From positions 1 to 61,215 of IMG/VR virus record IMGVR_UViG_3300022833_000412: a stretch of DNA of 61,215 nucleotides. The stretch is one strand, 5' to 3'. Of this stretch, positions 9,093-18,580 are shown one piece after another. Origin of the DNA: a virus. Each line of letters begins with the position of its first letter. Within the stretch, counting starts at the first letter, position 1. A program made the translations under genes and the position numbers. Below the pieces are notes generated by a model. The model had not been told where the DNA came from. It made no database searches and saw nothing but the letters and a program-made list of their open reading frames with translations.

Positions 9093-10773
9093 GTCAAAAA
9101 TACTAGGAGAACCGTTCGATGAATATGTAAGTAAACAAATCGAAGTAAGACAGAACCGTTTAGGAACATCACAAAAGACTGCAGACGATTTAAAAGTCTT
9201 TAATGCAAGTACCCCGTGGATAAGACTAAGCTCATCAGTAAGTGTAGACGCTACAAGAGCTAAGAAGTTAGCAGAGAGGTTAGGTCCAAATGTAACTACC
9301 GAACAAGTACAGGGTTACAATCTAGCTAAAAACCTAGTCTTATTTGCAGGTTCTTCAGAAGCATTAGATAGTAAGATAAGAGGGGGTTTAACTCGAGGAG
9401 GGTTCGATGGAAGTTACGGATTTTTATCAGATCCTAAGACTCAAGGTTATAAACCAATGCCTGGACTAAGTAATGTCAACGTAAACTATAAAAACAACGG
9501 ATCGCTAAAACAAGCTCAAGTAAACATTAAATGTTTTAGTAAGGGTCAATTTGAAGCACTTGAGACCCTGTATTTAAGATTAGGTTATACCTTAATTCTA
9601 GAATGGGGACACTCTATGTACTACGATAACTCTACTGAGAAGCAGAATATGAGTTCTTTAGAAATACCTAACGCTCTTTTTCAAACAGACAGTAACATAG
9701 GTAGTAAAATACTCACTAAGAGTATAGCAGATAATAAAGATAGAACAGGAGGTAACTACGATGCAATAGTTGCAAAAGTAAGTAACTTCTCCTGGACTCT
9801 AAACAACGACTTAAGTTACGATATAATATTAAATTTAGTATCAGTAGGAGACGTTATTGACTCTTTAAAAATGAACCTAGGTGGAGGTAGAGGGGTTAGC
9901 AAAGAGAATAGTAAAGTCAACGGTAAAGTTAATCAAGGGTTACAAAACATATTAAACCTACGGTTAAGTAAAGAAGTGTCACTACTAAACGCATTCCTTT
10001 ATGACCTAACAGACGAACTGCTAACAAAGACATCAAAAACCCAGTTTCAAAAAACAACCCAGAAGATAGTGGAGGACTTAAACCTAGTAGAGACGTTAGT
10101 AGAAGAGGCAGAAGATAAAAAGTTAAAAGCTAATTACATAAGTACGATTAAAGCCCAACGTTCTGCCTTTACCGAACCATACGACAAATTAATAGAATTT
10201 CTCAACGGTAAAATATTAATAAAAAATGACAGAACAGATCAAGTAACCTTTAAGTATATAAACTCAGAAGCTACAAGCAGTAAGTTACTAAAGAAGTACC
10301 TTACTCTAGCCCTCGAACTTCCCCCGTTTACGTATGTTAACCAAGTGGATTATATATATACACATAGATTTATAAAAACATTAGGTTACGAGTTAATAAA
10401 TAATAATATGAACTCAGAACTGACATTAAAGAGAGACACTACAAAAAGAATATCGGCAACCTTTGAAAACTTTAAACAAGTACTTGCTGATACGGAAAAT
10501 TACATTAAAAACCTTAACGTTACTGGAGTAACTAACACTGAAGAAAAAGACATTCAGACAAACACAGACGAAATAAACTTCCTAATCAAGTCCTTACCCT
10601 CTAGGAACTCCGTACTAATTAACCTTTATGAATACGGAGCATGGGAAGGAAACGGAAGAAATCTATTTGGCCTTTCGACAGGTACTCCTCTAAAGTATGA
10701 GCATAACAACCTAAAACTAAAAAATTCAACTAGTAGGAACCAGTTCTTAGAGTTTATAAAAAGAGATCGATAA
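9085..10773 (+). CDS. Putative baseplate hub protein
   Basis: 562 residues. Recognisable elements are GFDGSYGFLSDPKTQGYKPMPGLSNVNV (around 108-135), then QVNIKCFSKGQFEALETLYLRLGYTLILEWGHSMYYDN (around 152-190), and a later segment NFSWTLNNDLSYDIILNLVSVGDVIDSLKMN. These are beta-rich hub-like sequences conserved among related phages of this type. The C-terminal third is helical and Lys-rich. It overlaps the previous gene by 8 bases and shares its stop with the next start, so the baseplate genes form one operon. Exact T4 counterpart (gp27-like?) is not established. Confidence 0.55.
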   Translation: MAKSKILGEPFDEYVSKQIEVRQNRLGTSQKTADDLKVFNASTPWIRLSSSVSVDATRAKKLAERLGPNVTTEQVQGYNLAKNLVLFAGSSEALDSKIRGGLTRGGFDGSYGFLSDPKTQGYKPMPGLSNVNVNYKNNGSLKQAQVNIKCFSKGQFEALETLYLRLGYTLILEWGHSMYYDNSTEKQNMSSLEIPNALFQTDSNIGSKILTKSIADNKDRTGGNYDAIVAKVSNFSWTLNNDLSYDIILNLVSVGDVIDSLKMNLGGGRGVSKENSKVNGKVNQGLQNILNLRLSKEVSLLNAFLYDLTDELLTKTSKTQFQKTTQKIVEDLNLVETLVEEAEDKKLKANYISTIKAQRSAFTEPYDKLIEFLNGKILIKNDRTDQVTFKYINSEATSSKLLKKYLTLALELPPFTYVNQVDYIYTHRFIKTLGYELINNNMNSELTLKRDTTKRISATFENFKQVLADTENYIKNLNVTGVTNTEEKDIQTNTDEINFLIKSLPSRNSVLINLYEYGAWEGNGRNLFGLSTGTPLKYEHNNLKLKNSTSRNQFLEFIKRDR

Positions 10774-12764
10774 TGAGCACAGAAAGCAATACAGACTTTA
10801 TAAACAAAATAAAGGAGAAAACATACGGAGGTTTTAACGCCATAGAGTATGCAGATGGAGGGTTAGAAGTATACCTCTCCTTTAAAGCTCTTTTAGAATG
10901 GACAAACAGTAATGTAAACTTATTCTCAGACACTGAAGAATTAATAAAAATAGACTTCGAATCTGATAAACCTATGTTTATGTTCTCTACCTCTTTGTCC
11001 GCCAATCTACAAAAATGCTACATACGGAACACATACCTTAATACAACACAAGGTACATTATTCCGGAGTCCACGATTAGAACGAAACGCAACTCTACCAG
11101 CACCTTTTAACGATATAAGCGCATTTAACCAAAGCCGACTTAGGACTCTTAAAGAATCTCTAGATTCAGACGGACAAAAGGTATCTACCGATTCAAACCT
11201 AACTTATATTTTTCCTACTATAGGTAATATAAACAACATCTACATAAATGCTGCATTCCTTTCCGGACAACTACATAAGTTAAGCGATAATGAAAGTAAT
11301 AAAGTCTCAATACGTGAATTCTTACAAAGTATATGCGACGGGGTAACTAAAGCCTTAGGAAGTGTTAACGACCTACAAGTAGTAGGAGATGTAGACGGTA
11401 TTCAGAATATACTAACTATAGTAGATTTTCAACAAGTACGTATAAAAGGTCTTTCGAAGAGTTCAAACGTCGACCAGTACAAAGCAGTAACTATACAAGC
11501 TCAAGGATTGAAAAGCATGGTTACAAACATATCTGCACAATCCTCCATTACCCCTGACCTTGCTACTGTAATCTCTACCGGAGCTCAAGCGCAGGGAGAA
11601 GTATTAGGAGAGGAAGCTGTATCTTTCTCGAGACTAAGTAAAGGGTTAACCGATAGAGTGTATCCGAGTAAACAAATAGGAGAGCAGGTCAAAGTAGCAG
11701 CAGTAACAAAGAAAGAAGAGAGAGCTAAGAAAGCCTTAAGTAAATTCGAAGGAAACTTAGATGCCTACGCAAAACTAGCATTAAACCAACAACCCGGTAC
11801 AGACGGTATTTTTAGTCATATAAGTTTAGAGTCGAATAGTAAAGAAGGTATGGAGAATATACCAGTAGAGCTTTACAAATACCTACTAGGAGCATTCACA
11901 GAAACAAACCAAACAAGCACAGGGTTCATACCAATAAAATTAAACCTATCCATATACGGAATAAGCGGAATAAAGATATTCCAAAAGTTTAAAATTACAG
12001 ACGACGTACTTCCCTTTTCGTACGACCAGAAGTATGACTTTACAGTAACCGGCGTAAGTCATACTGTAGATAATTCAAAATGGGTAACAACCATATCTTC
12101 TATAATGGGATTAGAAGCACTACCTGCAGATAGAGCAACAAGACTTAGTAATGAAGAAGCTTTTGCCCCTCAATTAAACTTAGAAAAAACTCAAACCATA
12201 GCAAAGCCTGATAAGAATGATAAGCAAGCTATTACAATACTTACTGTAAACGCAACAAAAAAAGCTGTTATAAACGGTGAAGTTCCTGCTGAGTATATGA
12301 GAGAACTAAATAAAGAATTATTCCCTTATAATAAGTGGAAAGGTAGTACCTTAACGAGCGATAAAGGTAGGATAAGGTTATTAAGACCGGTAATGTCAAA
12401 CTTAGAGAAAATGCTCACAGCATACAGTAAAGATAATCCAAACACTCCAATGCGTATAAATTCTGCATATAGAACTTTTGAAAATCAAGTAGCTATTAAG
12501 GACTTGTGGTTAAAAGCCGGTGACGGAGCAAAAGCAGCTACTGCTGGAACATCAAAACACGGATTCGGTATGGCAATAGATTTTGCAAATAGTAGTGGAA
12601 CAAAGCTGAAAGTAGATATGTCGCAATATAAATGGCTTAAGGTAAATGCTGGGAAATACGGTTTTAAAAGGTTACCAAACTGGAAAGACAAAAAAGACCT
12701 TGAGAACTGGGAAGCCTGGCATTGGCAAAATATAAACCCAGGAGAAATAAAGACAGGTACCTAA
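10773..12764 (+). CDS. Baseplate hub protein with VanY-like peptidase domain
   Basis: 663 residues. The first ~480 are a structural, beta-rich region. A separate C-terminal domain (about 540-655) matches the M15/VanY D-Ala-D-Ala carboxypeptidase family: INSAYRTFENQ near 562, SKHGFGMAIDF near 593 (the SxHxxGxAxD zinc motif), and WEAWHW near 646 (second zinc His). It is likely carried on the tail tip and would cut peptide cross-links of peptidoglycan during entry, the role the gp5 lysozyme domain plays in T4. All expected zinc residues are present. Start ATG overlaps the previous stop. Confidence 0.72.
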   Translation: MSTESNTDFINKIKEKTYGGFNAIEYADGGLEVYLSFKALLEWTNSNVNLFSDTEELIKIDFESDKPMFMFSTSLSANLQKCYIRNTYLNTTQGTLFRSPRLERNATLPAPFNDISAFNQSRLRTLKESLDSDGQKVSTDSNLTYIFPTIGNINNIYINAAFLSGQLHKLSDNESNKVSIREFLQSICDGVTKALGSVNDLQVVGDVDGIQNILTIVDFQQVRIKGLSKSSNVDQYKAVTIQAQGLKSMVTNISAQSSITPDLATVISTGAQAQGEVLGEEAVSFSRLSKGLTDRVYPSKQIGEQVKVAAVTKKEERAKKALSKFEGNLDAYAKLALNQQPGTDGIFSHISLESNSKEGMENIPVELYKYLLGAFTETNQTSTGFIPIKLNLSIYGISGIKIFQKFKITDDVLPFSYDQKYDFTVTGVSHTVDNSKWVTTISSIMGLEALPADRATRLSNEEAFAPQLNLEKTQTIAKPDKNDKQAITILTVNATKKAVINGEVPAEYMRELNKELFPYNKWKGSTLTSDKGRIRLLRPVMSNLEKMLTAYSKDNPNTPMRINSAYRTFENQVAIKDLWLKAGDGAKAATAGTSKHGFGMAIDFANSSGTKLKVDMSQYKWLKVNAGKYGFKRLPNWKDKKDLENWEAWHWQNINPGEIKTGT

Positions 12765-12777
12765 AAATAAATGTAAA

Positions 12778-13368
12778 ATGTACTATCCGAAATCTAAAAT
12801 AATAACCGACTTATTTACAAATGGAAACGAACTTGTCTATGTAGATACGGAACAACCTTATATAGGAGAATACCATATACTTTCAAACGGCAATATTACC
12901 ACAGGTAAGACACCTAGCGATGGTCAACAACGAAGACTTAAACCTTCGAACGCTACAATCTTTGCAGACAGTACCGGAGATACCTCAACAGTACAAGCTA
13001 CAGATATAGTATCAAATACCACGTATGATTATATTAGAGAGAAGCAGCAAATTGAAAGACCGAACCTCGAACTAATAGAACCTCAATATAGTAAACCATT
13101 AGGTAACTTCCCTTCCTTTACCCGCTACTTCTTAAGAAGAACAAATAACGCAATATTTACAGAAGTAAGTAAGGAAGATTATGAGATGGTACAATCTAAA
13201 AACGCCTCATACAATTGGGGTATATACATTCCATTTCAATTAACGTGGACGACCTCTGGTGTAGATTTAGAAGGCATTAATAGAAGAATGGTAACTCTAG
13301 TAGAAGGCAGGTTTAAAGTATACGGTCTCTCACAGTACATTACAAATTATACCGAGTTCACAGTCTAA
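12778..13368 (+). CDS. Hypothetical structural-region protein
   Basis: 196 residues, not recognised. The N-terminal part (IGEYHILSNGNITTGKTPSDG) resembles short beta-repeat surface domains, followed by FTRYFLRRTNNAIFTEVSKEDYE and TLVEGRFKVYGLSQYITNYTEF. No membrane helix or signal peptide. It is the last gene of the tail operon, 13 nt after the hub-peptidase gene, and precedes a promoter of the other class, so it was probably expressed late with the baseplate. Confidence 0.65.
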   Translation: MYYPKSKIITDLFTNGNELVYVDTEQPYIGEYHILSNGNITTGKTPSDGQQRRLKPSNATIFADSTGDTSTVQATDIVSNTTYDYIREKQQIERPNLELIEPQYSKPLGNFPSFTRYFLRRTNNAIFTEVSKEDYEMVQSKNASYNWGIYIPFQLTWTTSGVDLEGINRRMVTLVEGRFKVYGLSQYITNYTEFTV

Positions 13369-13369
13369 G

Positions 13370-13400
13370 TTGTATACCCGACCTACTTTTCTTATATTAA
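13370..13400 (+). promoter_or_regulatory. Early-type promoter TTG-N20-TATATTAA
   Basis: TTG at 13370-13372, exactly 20 nt, TATATTAA at 13393. Begins the replication gene block, 10 nt before ATG 13411. Confidence 0.65.
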
Positions 13401-13410
13401 AGAAAAGGTT

Positions 13411-14682
13411 ATGTTTTGGTTAATAGAGACACAAGAGCAGTTCGATGAACTAAAAAGCGTTAAGCTAGCAAATATAATAGCTATACCTATTAATAGGCAC
13501 CCGGACGGACACCCGGCTATATACTCCCCCCTAGGTTTATATGTAAAAGATATACAGACTGAAGAAGGATACCTTTTGAACTTCTTACACAGTGAAGCTA
13601 TGAAAATAGACCCTATAAAAGTTAAAGAGTGGTTAAACGACATAGATACAGTCTATACACCGGACGGTAAAGCTTTTAGGTACTTTCACCAGAGTAAAGA
13701 AACTACCACCCTCCCTATAATAAAAGAAGAAACAGTACAAGCATTAAACTACTTCTCCAGGAGATACTATAACGACCCGGACCAAGGAAACATAGTGCCG
13801 ATAGTGAAACATTACGAATACTGTGAGAAAATATCAAAGCAATACTTAGAAGTACTTAGCTCTTTTAAACCCGACGATTTCCGTAGAAAGGTAGAAGGTA
13901 TATTCTGGGGTATAGAAAGAAACGGGTTAAAGATGAACGGTACAGTAGGAGACTATTTTAACATAGAGAGACCCTTTCTAAACCTATATGACAACTACAT
14001 CTTAACACAGTATCGCCTTAATAATACTACAGGCAGGCCATCTAACAACTTTAATAGTATTAATTTCGCAGCACTTAATAAAGAAAACGGATGTAGAAGC
14101 GTATTCATACCTAGAAATGACCTCTTAATGGAGATAGATCTAGTCGCCTACCACCCTACCTTAATATCAAAACTAGTAAACTATGAATCACCTACCGGAG
14201 ATATATACGAAGACTTTGGTAAAATTTACGGAATGGATAGGGGTGAATCTAAGAAACTAGTATTTAAGCAACTATACGGTAATGTATTTAAACAGTATCA
14301 AGATTTCCCCTTTTTTAAACTAACAACTAAATACATAGATGAGCTTTGGAGTAAATATAAAGCACAGGGTTATGTAGACGGAGTAGATAATAAGTACAGG
14401 TTTCACAGTAAAGATCTACTTAATATGAACCCTCAAAAGCTATTTAACTACATCATACAAAATTACGAAACTGTAAGTAATGTTGGCTTAATAGAGAAAA
14501 TACTCTATCTTTTAGAAGATAAACGGTCTAAGATCGTACTGTATACTTATGATGCAATACTACTAGACCTAGCAGAGGAAGATACAGGAACCCTACGTAA
14601 AATAGTAGACGTCTTTAAGAACGAGAATTTAAAAATAACAATGAATGTTGGAAAAAACTATAACTCTTTACACCCCTTCTAA
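13411..14682 (+). CDS. Divergent family A DNA polymerase-like protein
   Basis: 423 residues with the three palm/fingers motifs of family A polymerases in order: motif A as EIDLVAYHPTL (about 240), motif B as RGESKKLVFKQLYG (about 274; the R...K...F...YG pattern is intact), and motif C as TYDAILLD (about 376). Motif C keeps the metal-binding Asp, but canonical H-D-E has become Y-D-A. The N-terminal 170 residues lack the DxE motif of a 3'-5' exonuclease. A full-length PolA is encoded at 32267, so this is a second, reduced paralogue. Neighbours are SSB and UvsX; a role in recombination-linked or specialised synthesis is possible, and whether it polymerises is unknown. Confidence 0.7.
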   Translation: MFWLIETQEQFDELKSVKLANIIAIPINRHPDGHPAIYSPLGLYVKDIQTEEGYLLNFLHSEAMKIDPIKVKEWLNDIDTVYTPDGKAFRYFHQSKETTTLPIIKEETVQALNYFSRRYYNDPDQGNIVPIVKHYEYCEKISKQYLEVLSSFKPDDFRRKVEGIFWGIERNGLKMNGTVGDYFNIERPFLNLYDNYILTQYRLNNTTGRPSNNFNSINFAALNKENGCRSVFIPRNDLLMEIDLVAYHPTLISKLVNYESPTGDIYEDFGKIYGMDRGESKKLVFKQLYGNVFKQYQDFPFFKLTTKYIDELWSKYKAQGYVDGVDNKYRFHSKDLLNMNPQKLFNYIIQNYETVSNVGLIEKILYLLEDKRSKIVLYTYDAILLDLAEEDTGTLRKIVDVFKNENLKITMNVGKNYNSLHPF

Positions 14683-14683
14683 T

Positions 14684-15109
14684 ATGTATGATAAAGAAAT
14701 AATAAAAAATCAGGAGATGTTAAAGAATAAACTACTGTGTACTTTCGTACAAGTTGAGGACTTAAATTACTTTATCGAAGATATTACCTCAAGACACTCT
14801 ATACTCTACGGAAAGATATTCGTATTAGAGGTAAAAGATTCAGAAGAATTAGCCTGCACGTATAATCTAGAAGAACCTAATATAGATACCCTTCCAGACA
14901 ACACAATTCTAGTGCATCGGAAAAAAACCTCAAACACGTTATATACGATAAACGCTCTTAACGAACTTATAAAAGAGTTAAACGGAGGAGTAGTGGATAC
15001 AAGATTCAGAGTAAACTGGAACCATTATAAAAATACAATACTACTAACAACACAAGGAAATTTAAAACTAGTAAAAACAAAGATTTACGAAATAAGAAAC
15101 GTACAATAA
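14684..15109 (+). CDS. Hypothetical protein in replication operon
   Basis: 141 residues from ATG 14684, one base after the preceding stop; an upstream ATG at 14645 would overlap the polymerase-like gene and is less likely. Hydrophilic, mixed alpha/beta, with LYTINALNELIKELNGGVVDTRFRVNWNHYKNTILLTTQGNLK near the C-terminus. No domain recognised. Its place between polymerase-like and SSB genes suggests a DNA-metabolism accessory. Confidence 0.68.
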   Translation: MYDKEIIKNQEMLKNKLLCTFVQVEDLNYFIEDITSRHSILYGKIFVLEVKDSEELACTYNLEEPNIDTLPDNTILVHRKKTSNTLYTINALNELIKELNGGVVDTRFRVNWNHYKNTILLTTQGNLKLVKTKIYEIRNVQ

Positions 15110-15112
15110 AAG

Positions 15113-15143
15113 TTGCTTTCTAGTAAAATAAGCTCTATATTAA
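15113..15143 (+). promoter_or_regulatory. Early-type promoter TTG-N20-TATATTAA
   Basis: TTG 15113-15115, 20-nt spacer, TATATTAA at 15136; drives the SSB/UvsX genes (ATG 15162). Confidence 0.65.
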
Positions 15144-15161
15144 ATTAAATAAGTTATACTA

Positions 15162-15989
15162 ATGAACATAAGTGAAATTAAGTCGAAGCTACAAGCTTTG
15201 CAAACTCAAAAAAACGCTAGCTCTTCAGGGAAAAGCTCTAAAGATATATTCTTTAGACCAAGCGTAGGTAAGGAAGTTATTAGAATACTACCTTCCAAGT
15301 TTAACAAGTCGAATCCATTTTCGGAATTGTATTTCCATTACGGTATACATAAGTTCCCAATGTTCTCACCTATTAATACAGGAGATAAGGATCCGATAGT
15401 TGAATTCGTTAAACAATTAAGAGAAACCAATGATAAGGAAAATTGGAGACTTGCAAGAAAGTTAGAACCTAAGATGAGAGTATTCGTTCCTGTAATCGTA
15501 AGAGGTAAGGAAGACGAAGGCGTTAGGTTGTGGGGTTTCGGAAAAGAGATCTACATGGAACTACTCTCTATGGTAGAGGACGAAGACATAGGAGACTATA
15601 CTGATATTCTTACCGGTAGAGATCTAACATTGACTACCGTAGATTCAACACAAACAGGTACAGGGTATAGTAAAACAACACTACGACCTAGGACTGCACA
15701 AACTCCTTTAGCAGAAGAGAACGAAACAGTAAAGATACTACTTGAAAATCAACCTGATCCAATAGAATCTTTTACTAAGATGGAATTTGACAGGATGAAA
15801 GAGATACTACACGAATATTTAGCGCCAGACGAAGATACTTCTGAAAGCAAGATACCTGATGTAGCTTTTGAAACACCTTCATCACCTACGAATAAGTTCT
15901 CTCTAGAAAAACAAGGTAAACCTAAAGAATCTAAAGAAGATAAGTTTGATAGTCTTTTTAACGGAAAAAACGACGACCTACCGTTTTAA
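15162..15989 (+). CDS. gp32-like single-stranded DNA-binding protein
   Basis: 275 residues. Coats ssDNA at the fork and recruits replication and recombination partners. The T4 gp32-like core is visible: DIFFRPSVGKEVIRILPSKFN, ELYFHYGIHKFPMFSPI, LEPKMRVFVPVIVRGKEDEGVRLWGFGKEIYMELLSMVED, DLTLTTVD. The usual gp32 zinc-binding Cys/His cluster is absent. The C-terminal tail is acidic and ends NDDLPF, like the partner-binding tip of bacterial SSB. UvsX follows after 7 nt, the functional partner expected for strand exchange. Confidence 0.82.
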   Translation: MNISEIKSKLQALQTQKNASSSGKSSKDIFFRPSVGKEVIRILPSKFNKSNPFSELYFHYGIHKFPMFSPINTGDKDPIVEFVKQLRETNDKENWRLARKLEPKMRVFVPVIVRGKEDEGVRLWGFGKEIYMELLSMVEDEDIGDYTDILTGRDLTLTTVDSTQTGTGYSKTTLRPRTAQTPLAEENETVKILLENQPDPIESFTKMEFDRMKEILHEYLAPDEDTSESKIPDVAFETPSSPTNKFSLEKQGKPKESKEDKFDSLFNGKNDDLPF

Positions 15990-15996
15990 GTAAACT

Positions 15997-17046
15997 ATGG
16001 CGAAGACACAAAGTAAATCACTAACAGCAGCCGTATCCGCCGAACTTAAAAAAGGGTTTAACCTGGAAAAGTTCAAAGATAGTAAGATGCTAAGTAAAAA
16101 CGTCAGGTTTAAAGACCAAAAGTGGATCCCTTTATCTCCAGCGTTTCAAGAAGTCACTTCTATACCGGGTATCCCTATGGGGCATATAACCATGTTAAGA
16201 GGGCACTCAGACACTGGAAAGTCCACTGCACTATTGGAAGCAGCAATATCTGCACAGAAGGTAGGAATACTCCCTGTTTTTATCATCACAGAGATGAAAT
16301 GGAACTGGGAGCATGCTATCCAGATGGGATTACAGGTAGAGGAGGTAGTAGACGAACAAACAGGAGAGGTTTTAGATTACCGAGGAACTTTTATTTACGT
16401 AGATAGAGAAACTCTAAATACAATAGAAGACGTAGCTAGCTTTATCTTAGATCTAATTGACGAGCAGAAAAAAGGAGCACTTCCTTACGACCTTTTATTC
16501 CTATGGGATTCTGTAGGATCTGTACCGTGTGAACTATCAGTACGTTCTAATAAGAACAATAACGAATGGAATGCAGGAGCAATGTCTACTCAATTTGGTA
16601 ATCAGGTAAATCAACGAATTGTAATGTCTAGGAAGGAATCTTGTCCATATACAAATTCACTAGTAGTAGTAAACAAGGTATGGACTGCAAAACCGGATAA
16701 CCCGATGGGACAACCTAAGTTAGAGAACAAAGGAGGTAAGACTCTCTGGTACGACTCTACTTTAATAATTACATTCGGAAATATATCTAATGCCGGAACT
16801 TCTAAGATAAAAGCAGTGAAGAACGGAAAACAGATAGAGTTCGCTAAGAGAGCTAATATTCAGATAGATAAGAATCATATTAACGGGCTTACAACTCGAG
16901 GTAAGATTATTATGACCCCTCACGGTTTCATACTAGACGATGATAAAGCACTTAAGGACTATAAAGCAACCAACCAAGAAAACTGGGAGAGAATACTAGG
17001 AGGAGGAGACTTTGAAATAGTAGAAGAACTAGAAGAGAGTATCTAA
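15997..17046 (+). CDS. uvsX: UvsX/RecA-like recombinase
   Basis: 349 residues; ATP-dependent strand-exchange protein that starts recombination-dependent replication. Walker A is GHSDTGKST at about 68-76, Walker B LLFLWDSVG at about 166, followed by a mobile loop region with NEWNAGAMSTQFGNQVNQRI. Overall size and order agree with T4 UvsX. It is co-transcribed with the SSB gene and closed by the terminator at 17075. The C-terminal tail is acidic (EIVEELEES). I see no substitution in key residues. Confidence 0.85.
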   Translation: MAKTQSKSLTAAVSAELKKGFNLEKFKDSKMLSKNVRFKDQKWIPLSPAFQEVTSIPGIPMGHITMLRGHSDTGKSTALLEAAISAQKVGILPVFIITEMKWNWEHAIQMGLQVEEVVDEQTGEVLDYRGTFIYVDRETLNTIEDVASFILDLIDEQKKGALPYDLLFLWDSVGSVPCELSVRSNKNNNEWNAGAMSTQFGNQVNQRIVMSRKESCPYTNSLVVVNKVWTAKPDNPMGQPKLENKGGKTLWYDSTLIITFGNISNAGTSKIKAVKNGKQIEFAKRANIQIDKNHINGLTTRGKIIMTPHGFILDDDKALKDYKATNQENWERILGGGDFEIVEELEESI

Positions 17047-17074
17047 GTTAGTATAACACATAACTGAAAAGAAG

Positions 17075-17108
17075 CCCTTGCTTATGCAGGGGTTTTTTAT
17101 TATCTTTA
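17075..17108 (+). terminator. Terminator fused to promoter (after uvsX)
   Basis: Stem CCCTTGC / GCAGGGG with TTAT loop and six T (17075-17098). The TTG in the left arm (17078-17080) lies exactly 20 nt before TATCTTTA (17101-17108), so the hairpin plus U-tract doubles as the spacer of an early-type promoter. Confidence 0.8.
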
Positions 17109-17112
17109 AGTA

Positions 17113-17122
17113 TATTTATAAA
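17113..17122 (+). promoter_or_regulatory. Late-type promoter motif
   Basis: TATTTATAAA just downstream of the early-type box; ATG 17135 follows after 12 nt. The gene could thus be under both classes. Confidence 0.45.
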
Positions 17123-17134
17123 ACATAAGAAAAT

Positions 17135-17452
17135 ATGGAAGATTTTAATTTACGAAAGTACTTAGCCGAAGGGAAGCTGCTAAAAGAAGAAAAAGAAGGT
17201 GAACACAGTGAACGTAAAATGTCTCTACGTGGTACTGAAGAACTGGAAGAAACCGATTCAACATCTCCTTATGACGATACTGATTTTGAGAATGGAAATG
17301 GAGAAATAAATACGATCTTAAAAAAGTACGGGAAGTCTGAAGACTGGTTTATTGATACTATAATAAAAGGAGAAGAGCTTAGATCTGAAGAACTAGACGA
17401 CTTAGACTATATGGAAGAGTTAATACAACTTCACTTAACAAAAGAAGAGTAG
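17135..17452 (+). CDS. Acidic protein with candidate capsid-targeting leader
   Basis: 105 residues, strongly acidic. It starts MEDFNLRKYLAEGKLL, nearly the same leader as the protein at 57506 (MKAFNLRKYLTEGIL). T4 internal head proteins carry a short N-terminal targeting peptide ending in a cleavage site of the type (L/I)-x-E, and LAE/LTE here would fit. A late-type motif lies upstream, unlike its replication neighbours. I infer a prohead core or internal protein; the rest (DDTDFENGNGEINTILKKYGKSEDWF) has no recognised domain. Confidence 0.6.
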   Translation: MEDFNLRKYLAEGKLLKEEKEGEHSERKMSLRGTEELEETDSTSPYDDTDFENGNGEINTILKKYGKSEDWFIDTIIKGEELRSEELDDLDYMEELIQLHLTKEE

Positions 17453-17484
17453 TATTAAAAGATAATTAATTAAAGTTACAATTA

Positions 17485-17518
17485 CCCTTGCTTATGCAGG
17501 GGTTTTTTGTTATATTAA
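17485..17518 (+). terminator. Terminator fused to promoter (before RNase H gene)
   Basis: Second copy of CCCTTGC-TTAT-GCAGGGG plus six T (17485-17508). TTG at 17488 is 20 nt before TATATTAA (17511-17518); ATG 17527 follows. Almost the same sequence as the element at 17075. Confidence 0.82.
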
Positions 17519-17526
17519 AGTAATAT

Positions 17527-18567
17527 ATGTCACAGGATCTAAGAGCAATGCTCGCAACCATTACAGAGCAGGAAAGTGCACCTGTAGTAGAGAAAAAATT
17601 TCATTCAAGAGTTTTAGTAATAGACGCACTAAACCTCTTTTTTCGAAACTTTGCAACAATAAACTTCTTAAACAAGCAAGGAGTTCCAATCGGAGGGATG
17701 GCAGGGTTTATAAGATCTTTAGGATCTCTAATTCAACTAATACAACCGACCGGGGTTTATGTAATATTCGACGGAGTAGGTTCATCAACCAACAGAAAAA
17801 ACCTCCTACCAGAATACAAGTCTAATAGAGGTATAACTAGAATAACAAACTGGGATACTTACGATAACGTAGAAGAGGAAGGAGAGTCTAAAATAGACCA
17901 AGTAACAAGACTCATACACTACCTTCAATGCTTACCAGTAAAGACCGGAATGATAGATAAAGCAGAGGCGGATGATATGATTGCATACATGGCTGTAGAA
18001 CTACCTAAAAGAGAGAATTCAGACGTGGTAATAGTATCTTCAGATAAAGACTACCTTCAACTAGTAAATAACAAAGTAACAGTTTATAGACCAATAGGTA
18101 AGAAGTTCTACAAACAAAAAGAAGTAGCAGATGAATTCGGAATACATTCCGACAACTTTATAATATATAAAACTTTACTAGGGGATAAGTCAGATGCAAT
18201 AAACGGAATAAGAGGACTGGGACCTAAAACCTTACTAAAGAGATTCCCAGAACTAATAAACCATTCCCTAACGTTAGATGAGATCTTTGAAATATGTGAA
18301 GCTAAACTTACCCAACACAAAACATACGCGCAAGTATTACAAGCTGAAACTATGTTAAGGAATTCATACAAGTTAATGGATTTAAAAAATCCGATATTAG
18401 ATAAAAGGCAGATAGAGTATATAGAAACGCTACTCGCTGAAGATAACAACCCGTTTCATAAAAAAGAATTTTTACAACTCTACGAAATAGACGGAATCGA
18501 TCATTTTATTAGAGATATAGAAGGATGGGTTACAGAAAACTTTTTTAAGTTGAGTACTCTAAAATAA
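17527..18567 (+). CDS. rnh: 5'-3' exonuclease / RNase H (flap endonuclease family)
   Basis: 346 residues; removes RNA primers and 5' flaps during lagging-strand synthesis. The FEN-type active site is clear: VLVIDALNLFFRNF at about 30-43, VIFDGVGSSTNRKNLLPEYKSNR (80-105), EADDMIAYMA (about 147), VIVSSDKDYLQLV (about 168-180), and the helix-hairpin-helix TLLGDKSDAINGIRGLGPKT. It follows the T4 Rnh/phage 5'-exonuclease layout and sits next to UvsX and the helicase. About 20 extra residues precede the core. Confidence 0.83.
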   Translation: MSQDLRAMLATITEQESAPVVEKKFHSRVLVIDALNLFFRNFATINFLNKQGVPIGGMAGFIRSLGSLIQLIQPTGVYVIFDGVGSSTNRKNLLPEYKSNRGITRITNWDTYDNVEEEGESKIDQVTRLIHYLQCLPVKTGMIDKAEADDMIAYMAVELPKRENSDVVIVSSDKDYLQLVNNKVTVYRPIGKKFYKQKEVADEFGIHSDNFIIYKTLLGDKSDAINGIRGLGPKTLLKRFPELINHSLTLDEIFEICEAKLTQHKTYAQVLQAETMLRNSYKLMDLKNPILDKRQIEYIETLLAEDNNPFHKKEFLQLYEIDGIDHFIRDIEGWVTENFFKLSTLK

Positions 18568-18580
18568 ACACTTATATTAA
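18550..18580 (+). promoter_or_regulatory. Early-type promoter TTG-N20-TATATTAA
   Basis: TTG at 18550 inside the 3' end of the exonuclease gene, 20-nt spacer, TATATTAA at 18573; serves the helicase genes (ATG 18615). Confidence 0.6.

Noticed and set aside
14645-14683. Upstream start for the gene at 14684
   Set aside because: It would overlap the polymerase-like gene by 38 bases; ATG 14684 directly after the stop fits the compact layout.
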